A DNA stretch of 64,000 nt, from NCBI GenBank assembly GCA_963809765.1, contig CAWEKT010000001.1, forward strand, positions 558,001 to 622,000, in the 5' to 3' direction. This document shows positions 45,218-54,940 of this stretch, piece after piece (position 1 is the first letter of the stretch; each line of letters opens with the position of its first letter). This DNA comes from JACVRM01 sp963809765. GTDB taxonomy: Bacteria; Actinomycetota; Thermoleophilia; Gaiellales; Gaiellaceae. A program made the translations under genes and the position numbers. The notes under the pieces were generated by a model, which did no database searches, was not told where the DNA came from, and saw only the letters and a program-made list of their open reading frames with translations.

Positions 45218-46260
45218 CTAGCCGAAGAAAGCCTTCGCCACCTCGTACCAGTGTGGCGGCACGGTCTTCAGCTCTTTCGTCGCGTCCTTGAGCGGCACGT
45301 CGACGATCTCGTCGCCGTGCAGCGCGGCCATGCGCCCGAACCGGCCCTCGTGGACGAGGTCGGCCGCCTTCAGGCCGTACCGGGTCGCGAGCACGCGGTC
45401 TCGTGCGGTCGGCGTGCCGCCGCGCTGGACGTGCCCGAGGACGGTCACCCGCGTCTCGTAGCCGGTGCGCTCCTCGATGTCACGGGCGAGTGCGTCGCCG
45501 ACGCCGCCCAGGCGCACGTGGCCGAACGCATCGAGCTCCGCGTCCTGGGTGACGGCGCGCTGCTCGCCCGACTCGTACGTGAGCTGGTACCCCTCGCTGA
45601 CGACGACGATCGAGAAGTCCTTGCCGCGCTCGTGTCGCCGCTCGAGCTCGCGGCAGGCCTGTTCGACGCGTGATCGGCTGCTCGGGGATGAGGATGACGT
45701 CGGCACCGCCGGCGATGCCGCTCATGACCGCGATCCAGCCGGTGTGACGGCCCATGACCTCGACCACCATCACGCGGTTGTGCGACTCGGCCGTCGTGTG
45801 CAGCCGGTCGATCGCCTCGGTGCAGATCGCCACGGCGGTGTCGAAGCCGAAGGTGTAGTCGGTCGCGGAGAGGTCGTTGTCGATCGTCTTGGGCACGCCG
45901 ACGACCGGGAAGTCGTGCTCCTCGTGTAGGCGCGCGGCGACGCCGAGCGTGTCCTCGCCGCCGATGGCCACGAGCGCGTCGAGGTTCTCGGCGAAGTTCG
46001 CGCGCACCTTGCGACGCCGCCGTCGAGCTTGTACGGATTCGTCCGCGAGGTGCCGATGATCGTGCCGCCGCGCGGCAGCAGGCCGGAGATCTCCCGCGGG
46101 CCGAGCGGCTCGAACTGGCCGTCCACGAGGCCCGCCCAGCCCTCCTGGACGCCGACGACCTCGTACCGCGGGTCAGCGACCGCCGCGCCACGGCGCGGAT
46201 GACCGCGTTCAGCCCGGGCGCGTCGCCGCCGCCGGTGAGGATCCCGAGACGCGTCGCCAC
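45218..46260 (-). CDS. pfkA: Phosphofructokinase, PPi-type active-site motifs (frameshifted)
   Basis: Converts fructose-6-phosphate to fructose-1,6-bisphosphate. RLGILTGGGDAPGLNAVIRA starts the protein; after breaks near 46195 and 46015 the text reads VVGVQEGWAGLVDGQFEPLG, GTIIGTSRTNPYK, LVAIGGEDTLGVAARLHEEH, PVVGVPKTIDNDLSATDYTF, VEVMGRHTGWIAVMSGIAGG and, after a third near 45670, IVVVSEGYQLTYESG and VLGHVQRGGTPTARDRVLAT. Repaired length about 345. GGED (where ATP enzymes have GGDG/GGEG) and PKTIDND (where they have PGTIDND) are the Asp/Lys pair associated with pyrophosphate as phosphoryl donor, so I predict a PPi-dependent, reversible enzyme. Confidence 0.9.
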
Positions 46261-46325
46261 GGGCGGGAGTCTGCCTGTTCGAGGGGTGGCGGAAACCGTG
46301 ATTGACTCTAAAATGGCTTGTTCAA

Positions 46326-46409
46326 GCGGCGGTGGTGGAATTGGTAGCCGCGATGGATTCAAAATCCATTGGCCGTCGGGCCGTGTGGGTTCGAGTCCCA
46401 CCCGCCGCA
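46326..46409 (+). tRNA. tRNA-Leu (CAA)
   Basis: 84 nt. Acceptor GCGGCGG (46326-46332) pairs with CCGCCGC (46402-46408), discriminator A. Anticodon stem ATGGA/TCCAT with loop TTCAAAA gives anticodon CAA, reading UUG. A long variable arm (GCCGTCGGGCC) marks it as a class II tRNA, and the T loop is GGGTTCGAGTCCC. CCA is not encoded. TAAAAT at 46309-46314 is a likely -10 box. A degraded gene follows within 60 nt. Confidence 0.96.
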
Positions 46410-46468
46410 CTCCGTAGTCCGTCCGGACAACGTGCGATACTCAGTGCGATGTGTTGCCAAGGGGGACA

Positions 46469-47235
46469 ATGACACGGCCGATCGAGGAGCGTCGCCGCGT
46501 CCTGAACTGCGCGCCGTGGGGCTCAATGCTGTGAGATCGCCCGAGCCACCGGCATCCCGCGTTCGACGATCCGTCAGTGGCTCGAATCCGAGCTCGACTC
46601 CGGCAGCCATGCCGGAAGGAGTCGTGCGAGCGGTGCGGCCACGACCCCCACGACTTCGACGCGCTGCCCGTGCCGGAGTACGCGTACCTACTCGGCATTT
46701 ACCTGGGAGACGGATGCATCTCGGCGGGCGCGTAAACGTGTCTACCGGCTCCGAATCTTCATGGACGCGCAGTACCACGGCATCGTCGCCGCGACGGCGC
46801 GGCGCGATGGGGGCGGTGCTGCCCGGGCCGGTTGTGACCGTCCAGCGACACCCTACGGCCCGGCATCGTGGAGATCCAGTTCGTACTCACGCGCGTGGCC
46901 TTGCTACTTCCCGCAACATGGGCCCGGCCGGAAGCACCTCCGGCGCATCGCTCTCGAGTCGTGGCAGCAGGCGATCGTCGATCAGCGAGACGAGGAGCTT
47001 CCTGCGCGGACTGATCCACTCGGACGGCTGCCGCTGCATCAATCGGGTGTACGGGAAGTACTCTCTACCCGCGCTACCTCTTCACGCCAGGTCTCCGACG
47101 ACATCCGTGCGCTCTTTTGCGCCGCCTGCGACCAACTCGGGGTCGAGTACACGGTTCAACCGTCGGAAGGAGGTGTCGATCGCGCGCCGAGAAAGCGTCG
47201 CGAGGCTCGACGAGTTCATCGGCCCGAAGGCCTAG
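46469..47235 (+). pseudogene. HTH/LAGLIDADG-domain regulator-like gene, broken by about nine frameshifts
   Basis: Read across frames, the sequence gives an N-terminal helix-turn-helix, EIARATGIPRSTIRQWLES, a CERCGHDPHDFDALP zinc-knuckle-like stretch, then YAYLLGIYLGDGCISAG (LAGLIDADG motif 1, about 46678-46728), YRLRIFMDAQYHGIVAA, WPCYFPQHGPGRKHLRRIAL, LRGLIHSDGCRCINRVYG (motif 2, about 47003-47056), YLFTQVSDDIRALFCAACDQ and the end NRRKEVSIARRESVARLDEF. This matches a family of actinobacterial HTH proteins with a WhiA-like homing-endonuclease fold. The density of breaks, one per 80 nt, exceeds that of any neighbour, so true decay beside a tRNA is possible as well as sequence error. Confidence 0.75.
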
Positions 47236-47253
47236 AACCGCACGCCCACGCCG

Positions 47254-47283
47254 TTGACACGTTCTCTGTTGCAACCATCCGTA
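47254..47283 (+). promoter_or_regulatory. Promoter candidate of the branched-chain amino-acid transporter operon
   Basis: TTGACA at 47254-47259 is a perfect -35 hexamer; 17-18 bp downstream lies only ATCCGT/TCCGTA, a poor -10. About 60 nt of leader follow, with a strong GGAGGAGGAG ribosome site before the GTG at 47347. Confidence 0.5.
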
Positions 47284-47346
47284 GCGACGCGGATACTTCG
47301 CCCCTTCGACAGACAGATGACGCACACAACGGAGGAGGAGAGCTAC

Positions 47347-48670
47347 GTGCACAGGTTCAGACTCGTGGCAGCACTCGGCCTCGTCTTGGTCGCGTTCGGC
47401 GTCGTTGCGGCAGGTTGCGGCGGTGACGACGACGACGGCGACGGGGGCGGGGGCGTCTCGGCGCTGCCGTCGGCCTCGTGCGGCCCCATTCGCTACGAGG
47501 GCGAAGGCGAGCCGGACGCGCTGATTGCGTCCGACTTCCCGCTCCAGGGCGCGAACCGGGCGCTCACCACGGAGATGGCCGACGCCGTCGAGTTCGTGCT
47601 GAAGTCGCGCGACTGGGAGGCCGGCGGCCTCAAGATCGGCTTCCAGTCCTGTGACGACTCGACCGCACAGGCGGGTAGCTGGGACTCGGCGAAGTGCACG
47701 TCGAACGCCCGCGCCTACGCCGCCAACGACGACATGATCGGCCTCATCGGCACCTTCAACTCGGGCTGCGCGAAGCTCGAGATCCCGGTGCTGAACCGTG
47801 AGGCCCTGCCCATGGTCAGCCCGTCGAACACGAACCCGGGCCTCACCGAGCCGGGCCCCGGCGCCGACCCCGGCGCGCCGGACATCTACTACCCGACGGG
47901 TACGCGGAACTACGCGCGCGTGGTGTGGAACGACCAGCACCAGGGCGCCGCGAACGCGCTCTACGCCCAGGAGCAGGGCTACAAGAACGTGTTCGTCATC
48001 AACGACTCCGAGACGTACGGGCTCGGGATCGCGGTCCTCTTCGAGCGTGCTGCCAAGTCGCTCGGCATCGGCATCGCCGAGAACATCAAGTGGGACAAGA
48101 AGGCGACGAACTACGAGCCGATCGCAGTTCAAGTGAAGTCGTCCGGCGCGGACGCCGTCTTCCTCGGCGGCATCGTCTGCAACAACGGCGGCAAGCTGAT
48201 CAAGGACCTCCGCGCTGCGCTTGGCGCGGACTTCCCGATCTTCGGGCCCGATGGTTGGACGCCGATCGAGGACGCGACCGTCGCACACCGCCGGAGCGGC
48301 GGCGAACGGCATGGTCATCAGCCAGCCGGGCGTGCCGCTCGACCAGCTGTCGGGCGCCGGCGCGGAGTTCGCGAGCGACTTCGAAGCGGAGAAGGGCCAG
48401 GCGCCCGATCCGTACACCGCGTACGCGGCGCAGGCCGCCGTGGTGCTGCTGGAGGCGATCGACCGGGCCGGCGAGGCCGACCGGGCCAAGATCTCCGAGG
48501 AGCTCTTCAACACCGACATCAAGGGCGGGATCCTCGGCGACTTCACCATCGACGACAACGGCGACACCAGCCTCGGCGAGGTCAGCTTCTACAAGGTCGA
48601 GAACGGCAAGGCCGTCTTCGTCAAGACCATCACCCCGGACATCACGCCCGAGGGCGACATCAACCAGTAG
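47347..48670 (+). CDS. livJ: Branched-chain amino-acid ABC transporter substrate-binding lipoprotein (frameshifted)
   Basis: Extracytoplasmic binding protein of the Leu/Ile/Val-BP family (may also bind other amides or amino acids). GTG 47347 has a GGAGGAGGAG site. Signal VAALGLVLVAFGVVAAGC with lipobox; an acidic DDDDGDGGG linker; then IASDFPLQGANRALTTEMAD, IGLIGTFNSGCAKLEIPVLN near residue 135, LPMVSPSNTNPGLTEPG, YKNVFVINDSETYGLGIAVL and SSGADAVFLGGIVCNNGGKL. One +1 shift near 48285 is followed by ANGMVISQPGVPLDQLSGAG and LLEAIDRAGEADRAKISEEL. About 440 residues repaired. The gene symbol is by family analogy. Confidence 0.9.
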
Positions 48671-48678
48671 GACGGCTG

Positions 48679-48704
48679 GGGAGGGCGCCGCAAGGCGCCC
48701 TCCC
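48679..48704 (+). terminator. Strong hairpin between the binding-protein and permease genes
   Basis: An 11-bp perfect stem, GGGAGGGCGCC (48679-48689) with GGCGCCCTCCC (48694-48704), closed by a GCAA tetraloop, lies between the two genes with no T tract. As in other ABC operons it probably lets the binding protein be made in excess, either by partial termination or by protecting the upstream mRNA end. Confidence 0.65.
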
Positions 48705-48717
48705 GCCTTCCCCGGCG

Positions 48718-49779
48718 ATGGCCACACCGGCCCGCACTCTGCCGCTTCCGACCCTCGCGGGGTCGGTCCCGCAGTTGCTGGTCAAGGGGCTGGCGATCTT
48801 CCTCGTCGCCCTCGTCGCGCTCTGGCTCGGCGTCAACCTGGTCAAGACCCCGGACGACTTCTACCGCCTCTTCCTCATCGGCCTCACCAACGGCGCCATC
48901 TACGGGCTGGTCGCCCTCGGCTACTCGCTCGTCTACGGCATCCTCGAGCTGATCAACTTCGCGCACGGCGACGTGTTCATGCTCGGCGGCATGCTCGTCG
49001 CCAGCGATGGTCACCTGGTTCGGGCTGACCGAGGGCGACTCGGGTCTCGGCCTGTGGCTGCTGATCGTGGTGATGCTCGTCGCGGTCGATGGCGTTCTGC
49101 GCGACGCTGAACGCGTCGATCGAGATCGTCGCCTACCGGCGCCTGAGACATGCGCCCCGTCTCGCGCCGCTGATCACGGCGCTCGGAATGTCCTTCGTCC
49201 TGCAGAACATCGGCCTCGTCTGGAAGGGCGCCCGGCCGACGTCGGTCCCGTCGATCCTGCCGCGCGGCGAGATGTTCACGATCGGGGGCGTCGCCTACAC
49301 CTGGGACAAGTTCATCGTGCTCGTCTTCACCGTGCCGGTGCTGCTCGCTGCTCATCTGGCTCGTCCAGCGGACGCGCCAGGGAAAGGCGATGCGCGCGAC
49401 TGCCCAGGATCGTGACGCCGCGGCGATGATGGGCATCAACGTCAACCGCACGATCTCGTTCACCTTCCTGATCGCCGGCGGCCTGGCCGGCTCCGCGGCG
49501 CTGCTCTACGCGCTCTACATCACCAACATCCGCTACGACGAGGGCTTCCGGCTCGGCCTGATCGCGTTCACGGCCGCCGTCGTCGGCGGGATCGGCAACC
49601 TCCCGGGCGCCGTGCTCGGCGGCCTGCTGATCGGGATGATCGAGGCGTTCAACAACGGCCTCACCTGGGCGACGCCGGGCAGCGACTGGACGACGTCGAT
49701 CATCTTCAGCGTGCTGATCATCATCCTCGTCTTCCGGCCCGAGGGCCTCCTCGGCGAACGGACACCCGAGGGCGCCTAG
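48718..49779 (+). CDS. livH: Branched-chain amino-acid ABC permease LivH (frameshifted)
   Basis: First inner-membrane permease. ATG 48718 comes 13 nt after the hairpin. LLVKGLAIFLVALVALWLGV, then YRLFLIGLTNGAIYGLVALG and SLVYGILELINFAHGDVFML, the LivH N-terminal motif; after three +1 shifts (about 49003, 49090 and 49345) come NASIEIVAYRRLRHAPRLAP, LITALGMSFVLQNIGLVWKG, MRATAQDRDAAAMMGINVNR (the EAA-like loop that contacts the ATPase), AVVGGIGNLPGAVLGGLLIG and IFSVLIIILVFRPEGLLGE. Repaired length about 353. The last base of the stop is the first base of livM. Confidence 0.93.
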
Positions 49780-51052
49780 TGGCGCCGCGGGCGACGCCTG
49801 GACCTCGGCCGCGTGCCCGGCGTGCGACGCAGCTGCGCGCGCGCTGGCGACAGGCTGCCGCGGCGGGTGCGAAGCGCGGCCCTGCCGACGACGGTGATCA
49901 CGCTCGCGATCCTCTACCCCTTCTACCACGACTCGCTGCCCGAGATCCCCATCCTCGGCCCGTTCCCGAGCGTGGACACCGCCGTGACGATGACGATCTT
50001 CATCATGATGGCGATCGGGCTGAACATCGTCGTCGGCTACGCGGGCCTGCTCGACCTCGGCTACGTCGCCTTCTACGCGATCGGCGCCTACACGGCGGCC
50101 TGGTTCGCGTCGCCGCACTTCGGCACCAAGACGACGTTCCACCTCGGCTCCACCGGGGTCAACCCGGAGGCTGCCGGCTTCCACGTCTCGATCTGGATCC
50201 TGATCTTCGTGGCTGCCTTCCTGACGGCCCTCGTCGGCGTGCTCATCGGCCTGCCGACCCTGCGGCTGCGCGGCGACTACCTCGCCATCGTCACGCTCGG
50301 GTTCGGCGAGATCATCCCGCAGATCGCGAAGAACGGGGAGGACCTGTTCGGCACGGGCTTCAACCTCACGAACGGCGCCCAGGGCATCAACCCGATCGAC
50401 CCGCCCGGCTTCGGCGAGACGCTCGAGCGGCTGGGTCGGCCTCCCAGCCGACTACATCACCTTCGAGTCCTCGTTCCTCGGCTACGAGGTCGGCGGCGTC
50501 GAGGTGTACTACTGGACGGCGCTCGCCCTGCTCCTCTTCACCGTCTTCTGCTCGGTGCGCCTGCGCGACTCACGGCTCGGTCGCGCCTGGATCGCGATCC
50601 GGGAGGACGAGACCGCGGCCGCCGCGATGGGTGTCCCGCTGATGCGCACGAAGACGTGGGCGTACGCGGCCGGCGCGTTCTTCGGCGGCCTCGCCGGCGC
50701 GTACTACGCCAGCTTCAAGAGCGGCACGTTCCCCGACGACTTCCTCTTCCAGATCTCCGTCTTCATCCTCGCCATGGTCATCCTCGGCGGCATGGGGAAC
50801 GTCTGGGGCGTCGTCCTCGGCGGAGCGCTGCTCTCGTACCTCAACCAGGAGGGGCTCGGGAACATCGGCGCCGAGATCAACTCCACCTTCGGCACGGACA
50901 TCGACGTGCCGCTCTACCAGTTCGGCATCTTCGGGCTGATCCTGGTGCTCGTCATGCTGTTCCGTCCGGGCGGCCTCGTCCCGAGCGAGCGGCGCAAGGC
51001 CGAGTTCGAGGAGGGCGTGCACGACGAGCCCCTCTACGACGTGATCAAGTGA
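49779..51052 (+). CDS. livM: Branched-chain amino-acid ABC permease LivM (frameshifted)
   Basis: Second permease. GTG 49779; basic N-terminus; +1 shift near 49875, then PTTVITLAILYPFYHDSLPE, TMTIFIMMAIGLNIVVGYAG, LLDLGYVAFYAIGAYTAAWF (family signature GyvaFfaiGAY), TLRLRGDYLAIVTLGFGEII; a second +1 shift near 50440; SRLGRAWIAIREDETAAAAM (EAA-type loop), VILGGMGNVWGVVLGGALLS and the end FRPGGLVPSERRKAE. About 423 residues. GTGA junction with livG. Confidence 0.93.
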
Positions 51053-51836
51053 GCGCGACGGCCGACAACCTGCTCGTCACCGACGGCCTGCGCAAGGAGT
51101 TCGGCGGCCTCGTCGCCGTCAACGACGTCGACTTCACCATCCCGCGGGGCTCGATCATCAGCCTGATCGGCCCGAACGGCGCGGGGAAGACGACGTTCTT
51201 CAACATGCTCACCGGGGTGTACAAGCCCACGGCCGGCACGATCGTGTTCCAGGACGAGAACGTGGGTGGGAAGCCGCCGCACGCGTTCACGCAGCGCGGC
51301 ATCGGCCGCACCTTCCAGAACATCCGCCTGTTCCAGCTGATGACCGCGCGGGAGAACGTGCTGGTCGGCATGCACTGCCGGCTGCGAAGCGGCATCTTCA
51401 CCAGCGTCCTGCACACGCCGCGTCAGAAGCGGGAAGAGCGTCAGGCACACGAGCGAGCCGGCGAGCTGCTCATGTACTGCGGTCTCGCGCGGGGCCACGA
51501 CAACTACGCGAAGAACCTCTCCTACGGCGACCAGCGGCGGCTCGAGGTCGCGCGCGCGCTCGCCACCGAGCCGAAGCTGCTGCTCCTGGACGAGCCCACG
51601 GCCGGCATGAACCCGCAGGAGACGCGCCGACTTCACCACGTTCATGGGACGTCTCCGGGACGAGCTCGGGCTGACGGTGCTCCTCATCGAGCACGACATG
51701 AAGGTGGTGATGGGCGTCTCCGAGCGCGTGACCGTGCTCGACTACGGCCAGAAGATCGCCGAGGGCGCGCCGAAAGAGGTGCAGCAGGATCCGCGCGTGA
51801 TCGAGGCGTACCTGGGCTCGCAGGCGGTCGTCGGCA
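51049..51836 (+). CDS. livG: Branched-chain amino-acid ABC ATPase LivG (frameshifted, apparently fused to LivF)
   Basis: Nucleotide-binding subunit. LRKEFGGLVAVNDVDFTIPR, Walker A IGPNGAGKTTFFNMLTG near residue 38, FQNIRLFQLMTARENVLVG Q-loop region, signature NLSYGDQRRLEVARAL near 160, Walker B LLLLDEPTAGMNPQE; +1 shift near 51632, then LTVLLIEHDMKVVMGVSERV and IEAYLGSQAVVG, which is the usual LivG C-terminus. In the sequence as given there is no stop; the frame continues into LivF. An ATGA at 51837-51840 looks like the normal livG-stop/livF-start overlap, which a single extra base upstream would hide. Confidence 0.9.
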
Positions 51837-52631
51837 TGAGCGAGCCCGGCCGCGAGCCCCAGCCCGCCCCGGCTCCCGAGCCGGGCCGGCCGGCCCCCGG
51901 TCGCGGCGACGGCAAGCCGCTGATCCTCGATGTGGACGACATCCACACCTACTACGGCTCCATCCACGCGATCAAGGGTGTCTCGCTGCAGGTGCGCGAG
52001 GGCGAGATCGTCACGCTGATCGGGGCCAACGGCGCCGGCAAGTCGACGACGCTCCGCTCGATCAACGGCCTGAACCGGGCGCGGCGCGGCACGATCAGCT
52101 TCGAGGGCCGCGAGATCACCTCGGAGGCGCCGCACGACATCGTCAAGATGGGGATCTCCCAGTCCCCCGAAGGGCGCCGGCTGTTCCCGCGCATGAGCGT
52201 CCGCGAGAACCTCGAGATGGGCGCCTACCAGCGTTCGGACCGGGCGAGGCATCAGCGAGGACCTCGAGCGTGTCTACGGGCTCTTCCCGCGCCTCCAGGA
52301 GCGCGCCACGCAGCGCGCGGGGACGCTGTCGGGGGGCGAGCAGCAGATGGTCGCGATGGGGCGCGCGCTGATGGCGCGGCCGAAGCTGCTGCTGCTCGAC
52401 GAGCCCTCGATGGGGCTGGCCCCGATCTTCGTCGACAAGATCTTCGAGATCATCGGCGAGATCAACGAGCAGGGCACCACCGTCCTGCTCGTGGAGCAGA
52501 ACGCGCTCATGGCGCTCGACATCGCCGACCGCGGCTACGTCATGGAGACCGGCCGCATCGCGCTCACGGACGAGGCCAAGACGCTCAAGCAGAACGAGCA
52601 GGTCCGCAAGGCCTACCTGGGCGAGGACTAG
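51837..52631 (+). CDS. livF: Branched-chain amino-acid ABC ATPase LivF (frameshifted)
   Basis: Second nucleotide-binding subunit. From ATG 51837 a proline-rich extension (EPGREPQPAPAPEPGRPAPG) precedes the ABC domain: LDVDDIHTYYGSIHAIKGVS, Walker A IGANGAGKSTTLRSING, ISQSPEGRRLFPRMSVRENL; +1 shift near 52245; signature GTLSGGEQQMVAMGRAL, Walker B LLLLDEPSMGLAPIFVD, TTVLLVEQNALMALDIADRG, end KAYLGED. About 264 residues. The proline-rich stretch is unusual for LivF and would act as a linker if the LivG-LivF fusion is real. Confidence 0.9.
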
Positions 52632-52953
52632 CCCTAGTAGGCCCACAGGCTCCGCCGGCCCCGACCGCGGAGGGAGCGTCGGGCTCCGGCGCTATCCAGT
52701 CGGGCCTCCGTATCCCCCAGGGGACAGCACGTGAGCCTCGCTCAAGACTCGCCGCACGATCAGTAGACCGGCCGCGCCACTCGCAGTAGCGTCCTCCTCG
52801 GTCCCTCTTGAGGGAGAGGGGCGTGGCTCAGGCGCACGCGGAGGGGAGCGGATTGACGGTTGCGGGACCGGGGCCGGGCGGCTCGTCGGACACGCTCGGC
52901 CGTGGGATGCCAGGGGAGGCCGAAGCAGTCCGGGAGCTTCGGCGAGCGGCTCG
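52632..52953. other. Intergenic region after the transporter operon
   Basis: 322 nt with no convincing gene. CTCCGC (52650-52655) pairs with GCGGAG (52667-52672), a possible weak terminator without T tract, and CCCTC/GAGGG (52803-52814) forms a second small stem. No promoter of the TAnnnT-6-8-start type precedes the next gene. Confidence 0.4.
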
Positions 52954-53274
52954 GTGAGCGAGAGCTCAGACCAGTTCGCCCTCGCGGCGGAGTTCATCGG
53001 GCGCACGGCCGACGCGTGGCGGCGCCGCGCCCTCGCGGCGGAGGCCGCGGCCGGGGTGGCGAGCCGCGACCGGGACGCGGCGATCGCGCGGCTCGCCGAG
53101 CTGACGACCGTAGTGCGCCCGGACATCGAGCGGGACGAGGCCGGGCACTGCGACTGCTGCTATCGGGCGCGCCGCCTCCTGACGGCGTCGCACGCCGAGG
53201 TCATCCCTCTGCGCGCGGCCGACGGTGCGGGTGAGAAAGTCCGCGCCGGCCGCCAGCACGACTCGTCCAGCTGA
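52954..53274 (+). CDS. Hypothetical protein with CxCC motif
   Basis: 106 residues from GTG 52954. The first 60 residues are alanine/arginine-rich and helical (FIGRTADAWRRRALAAEAAA, possibly coiled coil); then RDEAGHCDCCYRARRLLTAS has a HxxCxCC cluster that could bind metal, and the tail is polar. No signal peptide and no family recognised. Coding evidence is the single clean frame with strong third-position G/C. Followed by a GGCGCC-rich hairpin with TTTCTT (53273-53300) that could terminate it. Confidence 0.5.
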   Translation: MSESSDQFALAAEFIGRTADAWRRRALAAEAAAGVASRDRDAAIARLAELTTVVRPDIERDEAGHCDCCYRARRLLTASHAEVIPLRAADGAGEKVRAGRQHDSSS

Positions 53275-53382
53275 CGGCGCCACGGCGCCAGCCGTTTCTT
53301 ACAGCACCCATCGATCGCGCTAACCCGCGCCTAACGAGAGCCGGGGACACTCCTCCTGTTCGCGCTAGCAGGGAGGTCTTCG

Positions 53383-54861
53383 ATGACACGCCCGTCCACC
53401 GCCTCGGTTCTCGCGCTTCTCGCGCTGCTCACCGGCTCGCTCCTGACTGCCGCGCTCGTCACCGGCGACGAGCCGTCGGCTGCCGCGCCGCGACCGAAGC
53501 CGGCTCGCAGCGCCCAGGCCCGGCCCAACGTGGTGGTGGTCATGACCGACGACCAGACGCTGGAGTCGCTGCGCGTCATGGGCAATGTGCGCGCGCTGCT
53601 CGCTCGCCAGGGCGTGAGCTTCGCGAACAACTTCGTCACCTACTCGCTCTGCTGCCCGTCGCGCGCGACCTTCCTCACCGGCCAGTACGCGCACAACCAC
53701 ACGATCATGGGCAACTCTCCGCCTGAGGGCGGCTACGACAAGCTCGAGCCGTCGCATGCGAACACGCTGCCGGCCTGGCTGCGCGCGGCCGGGTATCGCA
53801 CCGTGCACCTGGGCAAGTACCTCAACGGCTACACGGCCGACGACGGCGTCCCGCCGGGGTGGGACGAGTGGTACGGATCCGTCGACCCGTCGACGTACTC
53901 GTTCTACGGCTACACGCTCAATGAGAACGGGACGCTCCGGCGCTACGGCGACGCGCCGTTCGAGTACCAGACGGACGTGTACACCCAGAAGGCGGTCGGG
54001 ATCATCGGGCGGCTTGCCCCGAGGCGCCAGCCCTTCTTCCTCTCCGTCGCCTATCTGGCGCCCCACTCGGGAAGCCCGCGCGAAGCAGATGACCCGGCGA
54101 ACCTGGCGACGCCGGTGCCGGCGCCGCGCCACAAGAACGCGTACGACGCCGAGCCCCTGCCCAGGCCGGCCTCCCTGAACGAAGCCGACGTCTCGGACAA
54201 GCCGGCTGGCATCCGCAGCCGGCCGCTGCTCGGCCCCGCGCGCCTGGCGGCGATCGAGGAGCACTACCAGCAGCGCCTCGAGTCGCTGCGGGCGGTCGAC
54301 GAGGGTGTCGCGCGCATCGTCGCGGCGCTGCGCTCCGCGAGCGAGCTGAGCCGGACGTACATCATCTTCACGGCCGACAACGGCTTCTTCCACGGCGAGC
54401 ACCGCGTCCCGACGGGCAAGGTGCTCCCCTACGAGCCTTCGATCCGCGTTCCGCTCGTCATGCGCGGGCCGGGCCTGCCGCGCGGCCGAACGACTGCCGC
54501 AACGGCAGCCAACATCGATCTCGCGCCGACGATCGCGGCGATCGCCCGGGCTCGGCCGGGCCGGGTCGTGGACGGCATCTCGCTCCTGCCGATCGCCCGC
54601 GGCGCCGCGGGTGTGCCCGGGCGCGAGCTGGTGATCGAGAGCGGGCAGGGCGTGCGGTTCACCGGGCTCCGCACCTCCCGTTACCTCTACATCGAGCACG
54701 CGAGCGGCGAACAGGAGCTCTACGACCTCGAGGCCGATCCCGACCAGCTCCAGAGCCGCCACGCCGACCCGGCGTACGCGGCGATCAAGGCGAGCCTGGC
54801 CGCGCGACTGGCCGTGCTCCGGACCTGCGCCGGTGCGACCTGCCGCACTCCGAGCGGCTGA
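53383..54861 (+). CDS. Secreted sulfatase (first of two paralogues)
   Basis: Arylsulfatase-type hydrolase of the alkaline phosphatase superfamily, 492 residues, intact. Signal peptide ALLALLTGSLLTAALVTG. VVVVMTDDQTLESLRVMGNV gives the metal DD pair near residue 56; YSLCCPSRATFLTGQYAHNH near 87 contains the CxPSR sequence whose cysteine is converted to formylglycine; PPGWDEWYGSVDPSTYSFYG and KYLNGY are the mid-region; FTADNGFFHGEHRVPTGK near 327 supplies the second metal Asp/Asn and the histidine. Substrate unknown, likely a sulfated glycan. Start ATG has an AGGGAGG site. Followed by palindromes and a paralogue. Confidence 0.92.
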   Translation: MTRPSTASVLALLALLTGSLLTAALVTGDEPSAAAPRPKPARSAQARPNVVVVMTDDQTLESLRVMGNVRALLARQGVSFANNFVTYSLCCPSRATFLTGQYAHNHTIMGNSPPEGGYDKLEPSHANTLPAWLRAAGYRTVHLGKYLNGYTADDGVPPGWDEWYGSVDPSTYSFYGYTLNENGTLRRYGDAPFEYQTDVYTQKAVGIIGRLAPRRQPFFLSVAYLAPHSGSPREADDPANLATPVPAPRHKNAYDAEPLPRPASLNEADVSDKPAGIRSRPLLGPARLAAIEEHYQQRLESLRAVDEGVARIVAALRSASELSRTYIIFTADNGFFHGEHRVPTGKVLPYEPSIRVPLVMRGPGLPRGRTTAATAANIDLAPTIAAIARARPGRVVDGISLLPIARGAAGVPGRELVIESGQGVRFTGLRTSRYLYIEHASGEQELYDLEADPDQLQSRHADPAYAAIKASLAARLAVLRTCAGATCRTPSG

Positions 54862-54940
54862 CGCAACCGTCACCGCGGGGAAGGAACCGCGTCACTTTCG
54901 GCGCACACTCGTCACGAGCCTGTGCGTCGATCCGTGTTAC

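Noticed and set aside
46369..47235. A continuous 288-codon frame across the degraded region after tRNA-Leu
   Set aside because: Only its last 25 codons agree with the recognisable protein; the rest is out of frame with the HTH and LAGLIDADG segments, so it is a chimera of frames and not a gene.
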